From NCBI GenBank assembly GCA_947628765.1, contig CANRBD010000016.1, forward strand, positions 1-15,566: a stretch of 15,566 nt of DNA. Direction: 5' to 3'. Below, piece after piece: positions 12,751 to 15,566 of this stretch. Source of the stretch: an uncultured Bacilli bacterium. Lineage in GTDB: Bacteria; Bacillota_I; Bacilli_A; RF39; UBA660. Position numbers and translations under genes: made by a program. The stretch's first letter is position 1. Every line of letters begins with the position of its first letter. The notes under the pieces were generated by a model. The model saw only the letters and a program-made list of their open reading frames with translations. It ran no database searches and was not told where the DNA came from.

Positions 12751-12777
12751 AAAACGCTTCTTGTAGGGAGCGTTTTT
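12751..12777 (+). terminator. Rho-independent terminator of the metallophosphoesterase operon
   Basis: AAAACGCTTC (12751-12760) pairs with GGAGCGTTTT (12767-12776), ten pairs with one G-U, around TTGTAG, ending in a five-T run. Confidence 0.85.
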
Positions 12778-12790
12778 AAATATAAATGAT

Positions 12791-12817
12791 AAAAAAATCC
12801 TTGAAAAAATAAGGATT
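12791..12817 (-). terminator. Rho-independent terminator of tRNA-Cys (minus strand)
   Basis: On the minus strand AATCCTT (12817-12811) pairs with AAGGATT (12802-12796), followed by a T run (12797-12791). It faces the + strand terminator at 12751-12777, so the convergent units are insulated from each other. Confidence 0.82.
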
Positions 12818-12827
12818 AAATTCATTT

Positions 12828-12901
12828 TGGAGCACCTAGTCGGATTTGAACCAACGATCAGGGAGTTGCAGTCCCACGCCTTACCACTTGGCTATAGGTG
12901 C
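12828..12901 (-). tRNA. tRNA-Cys (GCA)
   Basis: On the minus strand the 7-bp acceptor stem GCACCTA/TAGGTGC closes a cloverleaf with D stem GCC/GGC, anticodon loop CTGCAAC (anticodon GCA, cysteine) and T arm GTTGG-TTCAAAT-CCGAC. The discriminator is U and the CCA end is encoded (12828-12830). The first pair of the anticodon stem (27-43) appears to be U-U, a small irregularity. The interval 12749-13094 has no protein gene: it holds two facing terminators, this tRNA, its promoter, an A-tract region and the LCP promoter. Confidence 0.96.
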
Positions 12902-12923
12902 ATGTAAAACTTACAGCAATATA

Positions 12924-12952
12924 ATTGTAATATAAAAAATGATTTCTGTCAA
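12924..12952 (-). promoter_or_regulatory. tRNA-Cys promoter
   Basis: Minus strand: perfect TTGACA (12952-12947), a 17-bp spacer and TACAAT (12929-12924), about 23 nt upstream of the mature tRNA 5' end. Confidence 0.82.
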
Positions 12953-12983
12953 TTATAATAAGGAAGTTTTATTATATTATATT

Positions 12984-13012
12984 AAAAAAATATAAAAAAT
13001 GTTCAAAAAAAA
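12984..13012. other. Phased A-tracts upstream of the LCP promoter
   Basis: Three A runs of 7, 6 and 8 (12984-12990, 12994-12999, 13005-13012) have centres about 10-12 bp apart, near one helical turn, which predicts DNA curvature. They lie about 25-50 bp upstream of the LCP -35 box and between two divergent promoters. In AT-rich DNA this could be chance. Confidence 0.4.
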
Positions 13013-13036
13013 TTTTAATATCTTATGACGAGATAC

Positions 13037-13065
13037 TTGTTAAATTGTCGAAATTAGTTTATAAT
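13037..13065 (+). promoter_or_regulatory. Promoter of the LCP-PASTA gene
   Basis: TTGTTA (13037-13042), a 17-bp spacer and perfect TATAAT (13060-13065). The ribosome binding site GGGAGG (13081-13086) follows closely. Confidence 0.8.
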
Positions 13066-13094
13066 AAGTAAGACAGTATAGGGAGGAATTCCAT

Positions 13095-15092
13095 ATGAAA
13101 AAATTAACACGCCATAAGGCAGCCTTTGTATTTTCACTAATATTTACTTTAATTTTATTAGGATCAACAGGGTTTTTAATATATAATGTAGCTTTATTAA
13201 ATAATATTGAAAATATTTTAAGATTGATAGGAATTATTGGTGTGATTCTAATTACTTTAATCTTAATTATTTTAGCAATAAGATTTTTAAGGAAATATAA
13301 AAAAGTTAAATTAATTGTCGTCATAGTATTTATGTTACTATTTGCGGGCGTTGAAGCTTTTATCAGTTATAATATTGCTAAAGTGTATGGGACGATTGCT
13401 AAAGTATCTGACACGTCATCTTATACGACTTATTCAGCTAGTTTAATTACTTTAAAAACTAATGAAGCTGAATCTTTAGATGATATTGATGATGAAAAGC
13501 TAGGTGTTTTGGAAGATGAAACGAGTATTGAAGGTTCAATTATTCCTAAAGAAGTAATAAAAAAGAAAAATTTAGATAACGATACTGAAGAATTTGCTAG
13601 TTACATTGCCGCTATTGATGCTTTAAAAGCGGGCACGGTTAAATATATTTTTGTACCTACTAATTATCCAATTATGTTTGGTAGTATGGAAGGGTATGAA
13701 GACATTGAAAAAACAACTAAAATTATTTATACGCAAACTAAAAAAGTTAAAAAAGATAGTGAAGAGGCCGATAAAACAAAACCTATAACTGAACCATTTA
13801 CGGTATTATTAATGGGCGTTGATTCTACCGATGAAAATATCGGCAACAGTGCTTTTAACGGTGATTCATTAATGGTTTTAACTTTTAATCCAAAAACTTT
13901 AAGTACGACAATTTTAAGTATTCCTCGTGATTCTTATGTACCAATTTCATGTTTTGCTGGTCAAAGGAAAAATAAAATCACTCATGCCGCTTGGCAAGGT
14001 GAGAGTTGTATGGAAAAAACCATTGAAAACTTTTTAGATATTGACATTGATTATTATGTTAAGATTAACTTTAAAGGGGTAGTTAAATTAGTCGATACTT
14101 TAGGTGGCGTTAAGGTCGATGTTCCATATAATTTATGTGAACAAAATAGTAATCGTCAGTGGGGTAAAAATACTGTTTATATTGAACAAGGATTGCAAAC
14201 ACTAAATGGAGAGCAAGCTTTAGCTTTTTCTCGTAATAGACATGCCAATCCAGGAATGTGTTCAGCTAAATGGACTAATTATAATAGTAATGATTTCATA
14301 AGAGGTCAAAATCAACAAGAGGTAGTTAAAGCCTTATTAAACAAATTTAAATCAGTAGATAGCTTATCAACAATCCATAAACTTTTAGATACTCTTAGTA
14401 ATAGTATGAATACTAATATGAGTACTAATCAAATTTTATCACTATATAATGTCTTTAAAGAAGTATCTGCTAAAAGTAAAAAAAGCGACATGGCTGATTT
14501 ACTTGGATTCCAAAGATTATATTTAAATGGTCATGATGCTAGAATTGTCGATTATGGTGGAACTAATTTATCGCTTTATAATTATGTTTTATATGATAGT
14601 AGTGTAAAAGCCGTATCCAATGCTATGAAACAGAATTTAGGCTTAAAGAAAGCTACATATCCAAAGAAATTTAGCTTTAATATTAATGAGCCATATGAAG
14701 AAACGGTTATTGGTAAAGATGAAACGAAAGGTGATTCAATTACTTTATTACCAAGTTTTATAGGTCAAAGTTTAAGTTATGTTAATTCTTTCTGTGGAGC
14801 TCATGGCATTAAAGTTAACGTTAAAGGTAGTGGTACAGGAAATGTCATTTCCCAAAGTGTTCCAGCGGGGGCTAATGTGGAAGATGTCGGTAGTATTACG
14901 GTTACTTTAGCAGGACAAGTAGTTCAAAAAGCCCCTACTGAAGAACCAATAGATGATTCTACGGTGCCAGATGATAAAGAAGGCGATGATGATAGTGATC
15001 AAACCGGAGGTTCTACTAATGGCGGAACTGATTCTAGTTCTGGTGGTGCTACTATTCCAGAGAATCCTGAAGAAGATGACGATGAGGCATAA
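13095..15092 (+). CDS. LytR-CpsA-Psr (LCP) family protein with C-terminal PASTA domain
   Basis: LCP proteins transfer undecaprenyl-linked glycopolymers to peptidoglycan or other acceptors on the outer face of the membrane. This 665-aa protein has three N-terminal membrane helices (about 10-33, 41-63, 72-92). An extracytoplasmic accessory domain (about 105-215, KLGVLEDETSIEGSIIPKE...) like that of CpsA-type LCPs follows. The LCP domain starts near 234 (FTVLLMGVDS), with NGDSLM carrying Asp257, IPRDS (Arg278, Asp279), ALAFSRNR (Arg380, Arg382) and FIRGQNQQ (Arg403). A PASTA-like domain covers about 552-605 (LPSFIGQS... GNVISQSVPAGANVE... GSITVTLA). The final 60 residues are an acidic, Ser/Gly-rich, likely disordered tail. 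Four LCP-region cysteines (286, 305, 348, 389) might form disulfides. The PASTA fusion is unusual and suggests binding to peptidoglycan stems. GGGAGG precedes ATG. Confidence 0.93.
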   Translation: MKKLTRHKAAFVFSLIFTLILLGSTGFLIYNVALLNNIENILRLIGIIGVILITLILIILAIRFLRKYKKVKLIVVIVFMLLFAGVEAFISYNIAKVYGTIAKVSDTSSYTTYSASLITLKTNEAESLDDIDDEKLGVLEDETSIEGSIIPKEVIKKKNLDNDTEEFASYIAAIDALKAGTVKYIFVPTNYPIMFGSMEGYEDIEKTTKIIYTQTKKVKKDSEEADKTKPITEPFTVLLMGVDSTDENIGNSAFNGDSLMVLTFNPKTLSTTILSIPRDSYVPISCFAGQRKNKITHAAWQGESCMEKTIENFLDIDIDYYVKINFKGVVKLVDTLGGVKVDVPYNLCEQNSNRQWGKNTVYIEQGLQTLNGEQALAFSRNRHANPGMCSAKWTNYNSNDFIRGQNQQEVVKALLNKFKSVDSLSTIHKLLDTLSNSMNTNMSTNQILSLYNVFKEVSAKSKKSDMADLLGFQRLYLNGHDARIVDYGGTNLSLYNYVLYDSSVKAVSNAMKQNLGLKKATYPKKFSFNINEPYEETVIGKDETKGDSITLLPSFIGQSLSYVNSFCGAHGIKVNVKGSGTGNVISQSVPAGANVEDVGSITVTLAGQVVQKAPTEEPIDDSTVPDDKEGDDDSDQTGGSTNGGTDSSSGGATIPENPEEDDDEA

Positions 15093-15121
15093 GAAGCAAA
15101 GTAAATTTTGCTTCTTTTTTT
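15091..15121 (+). terminator. Rho-independent terminator of the LCP-PASTA gene
   Basis: AAGAAGCAAA (15091-15100) pairs perfectly with TTTGCTTCTT (15107-15116), loop GTAAAT, running into seven T residues (15115-15121). The left arm overlaps the stop codon. Confidence 0.9.
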
Positions 15122-15183
15122 CTTTAAAATAGTATAAATTATTAAAGATTTCATAAATTAAAAATGAAATTATATAAAAAAGC

Positions 15184-15212
15184 TTGTAAAATTACTTTAA
15201 ATTTGATACAAT
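15184..15212 (+). promoter_or_regulatory. tRNA-Met promoter
   Basis: TTGTAA (15184-15189), a 17-bp spacer and TACAAT (15207-15212) preceded by TG (15204-15205). The -10 ends 15 nt before the mature tRNA. Confidence 0.8.
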
Positions 15213-15227
15213 TAATACGCAGCAAAT

Positions 15228-15304
15228 GGCGAGATAGCTCAGTTGGCTAGAGCGCACGGTTCATACCCGTGTTGTCGAGGGTTCGAATCCCCCTCTCGCT
15301 ACCA
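15228..15304 (+). tRNA. tRNA-Met (CAT), probably elongator
   Basis: Acceptor stem GGCGAGA/TCTCGCT (with a G1-U72 pair), D arm AGCTC...GAGC, anticodon stem CACGG/CCGTG with loop TTCATAC (anticodon CAT), T arm GAGGG-TTCGAAT-CCCCC with one wobble, discriminator A and encoded CCA. The G1 start and overall sequence resemble the elongator tRNA-Met of Bacillus, not the initiator (which starts with a C1-A72 mismatch) or the lysidine-modified tRNA-Ile. The interval 15093-15497 has no protein gene: it holds this tRNA and the small RNA described separately. Confidence 0.95.
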
Positions 15305-15344
15305 GATTGATAGAAAACTCGGAAAAATACGAGTAAAAATAGAG

Positions 15345-15370
15345 AACGTACTTGATAAAAGTGCGTTTTT
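15345..15370 (+). terminator. Terminator downstream of tRNA-Met
   Basis: AACGTACTT (15345-15353) pairs with AAGTGCGTT (15359-15367), nine pairs with one G-U, loop GATAA, followed by TTT to give a five-T run. A 5-bp hairpin ACTCG/CGAGT (about 15317-15334) precedes it. Confidence 0.72.
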
Positions 15371-15380
15371 ATGTTATGAT
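15352..15380 (+). promoter_or_regulatory. Promoter of the small RNA, overlapping the tRNA-Met terminator
   Basis: TTGATA (15352-15357), a 17-bp spacer and TATGAT (15375-15380) preceded by TG (15372-15373). The -35 sits in the loop and inner stem of the upstream terminator. Predicted transcription starts at about 15386-15388. Confidence 0.7.
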
Positions 15381-15385
15381 GTATT

Positions 15386-15499
15386 TGTCAAGGAAACTTG
15401 CATAAAATAAAAAAGGAACATTCAATATCGCATGTTGAGTGTTGCCAAAAGATTGGTTTCACCTAATTCAAAGCAGTTGAGTTAGGTGATTTTCTTTTT
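15386..15499 (+). ncRNA. Candidate structured small RNA, about 114 nt, family unknown
   Basis: A good promoter is followed within 120 nt by a very strong terminator, with no ORF between them. The predicted RNA begins with a hairpin TGTCAAG-GAAA-CTTGCA (15386-15402, one bulged U, GNRA tetraloop). An A-rich linker is next, then a second hairpin AACATTCAA/TTGAGTGTT (15417-15425 and 15435-15443), extended by GG/CC after a bulged G. A small alternative hairpin CCAA/TTGG (15445-15456) competes with that extension. The RNA ends in the terminator stem. GAAAC (15393-15397, first loop) is complementary to GTTTC (15456-15460), so a long-range contact is possible. I do not recognise it as 6S, SRP RNA, tmRNA, T-box or a common riboswitch. 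A minus-strand ORF appears to lie downstream, which favours a free-standing RNA over a leader. Confidence 0.55.
15459..15499 (+). terminator. Strong terminator of the small RNA
   Basis: TCACCTAATTCAA (15459-15471) pairs with TTGAGTTAGGTGA (15477-15489), thirteen pairs with one G-U, loop AGCAG. It is followed by TTTTCTTTTT. The T run exists only on the + strand side. Confidence 0.9.
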
Positions 15500-15566
15500 A
15501 TATTAAAACTATAAATAGTAATAATACTAATAGGAAGATAAGAATTACTAAAGATAGAATTAAAAA
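15498..15566 (-). CDS. Possible 3' end of a minus-strand membrane protein
   Basis: Reading the minus strand from the right edge gives 22 codons and then TAA (15500-15498). All residues except one Ser are Leu, Ile, Val or Phe, as in a C-terminal transmembrane helix. The rest of the gene would lie beyond the window. AT-rich DNA with T-rich codons can give such a string by chance, so this is tentative. No minus-strand terminator is evident past the stop. The + strand has frequent stops here, so no + strand gene competes. Confidence 0.35.
   Translation of the reverse strand, partial: FLILSLVILIFLLVLLLFIVLI

Noticed and set aside
13086..13097. Adjacent GAATTC and CATATG before the LCP start, resembling cloning sites
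   Set aside because: Both hexamers arise from a normal Shine-Dalgarno/ATG context; the surroundings are natural chromosomal sequence with no vector traits.
13040..13324. Minus-strand open frame over the start of the LCP gene
   Set aside because: Complement of the membrane helices and promoter region; no start signals.
15386..15499. Small RNA read as a tracrRNA (GAAA tetraloop, A-rich linker, later hairpins and terminator)
   Set aside because: Layout is only loosely similar; no cas gene, CRISPR repeat or convincing anti-repeat is in the window.
15386..15499. Small RNA read as 6S RNA, SRP RNA, T-box or a known riboswitch
   Set aside because: Too short for 6S, no SRP core sequence, no T-box motif and no riboswitch consensus I recognise.

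Overview
The window is AT-rich (roughly 30% GC by eye), gene-dense and almost all on the + strand. It looks like a chromosomal stretch from a low-GC Gram-positive bacterium of the Bacillota/Bacilli type, possibly an uncultured gut lineage near the Mollicutes. Reasons: FolD, MtaB, RecD2, an LCP ligase with a PASTA domain and a LafB/CpoA-like glycolipid glycosyltransferase; purine-rich AGGTGA-type ribosome binding sites; consensus sigma-A promoters; short U-tailed terminators; tRNA genes with encoded CCA. UGA acts as a stop (ends at 320 and 5155) and tryptophan is UGG, so the Mycoplasma code is not in use. I see no rRNA, transposon, phage gene or CRISPR array.

Layout. 1-339: 3' end of a class I glutamine amidotransferase. 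371-1617: a PRC-barrel protein of the YlmC/YmxH family and a membrane-glycolipid glycosyltransferase. 1737-3853: an unrecognised 192-aa protein, a membrane-anchored ApbE-like protein that has lost its key residues, and a membrane protein with an acidic charged tail. 3884-5155: mtaB (tRNA modification). 5199-5882: a single-pass membrane protein with a dockerin-like loop. 5935-8145: recD2. 8216-8368: a 50-aa, 30% methionine membrane peptide. 8440-9216: a short-chain dehydrogenase. 9240-9611: the only complete minus-strand protein gene, behind a bidirectional terminator. 9740-10588: folD. 10597-12777: a promoter, a 16-codon leader peptide, a terminator and two tandem metallophosphoesterase paralogs, the first with every metal-binding motif destroyed. 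12828-12901: tRNA-Cys (minus strand). 13095-15092: a three-helix LCP protein fused to a PASTA domain. 15228-15304: tRNA-Met. 15386-15499: an apparent independent structured small RNA, followed by the likely 3' end of a minus-strand membrane protein.

Most genes form one- or two-gene transcription units, each with a visible promoter (often with an extended TGn -10) and a hairpin terminator. The clearest multi-gene unit is the metallophosphoesterase pair. Its only visible promoter lies upstream of a terminator and leader ORF, so expression probably depends on attenuation. Cell-envelope functions recur (glycolipid synthesis, LCP-PASTA, several single-pass proteins), mixed with housekeeping tRNA, DNA and folate functions. 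The best candidates for undescribed biology are the active/inactive metallophosphoesterase pair with its attenuator, the small RNA at the right end and the methionine-rich peptide.
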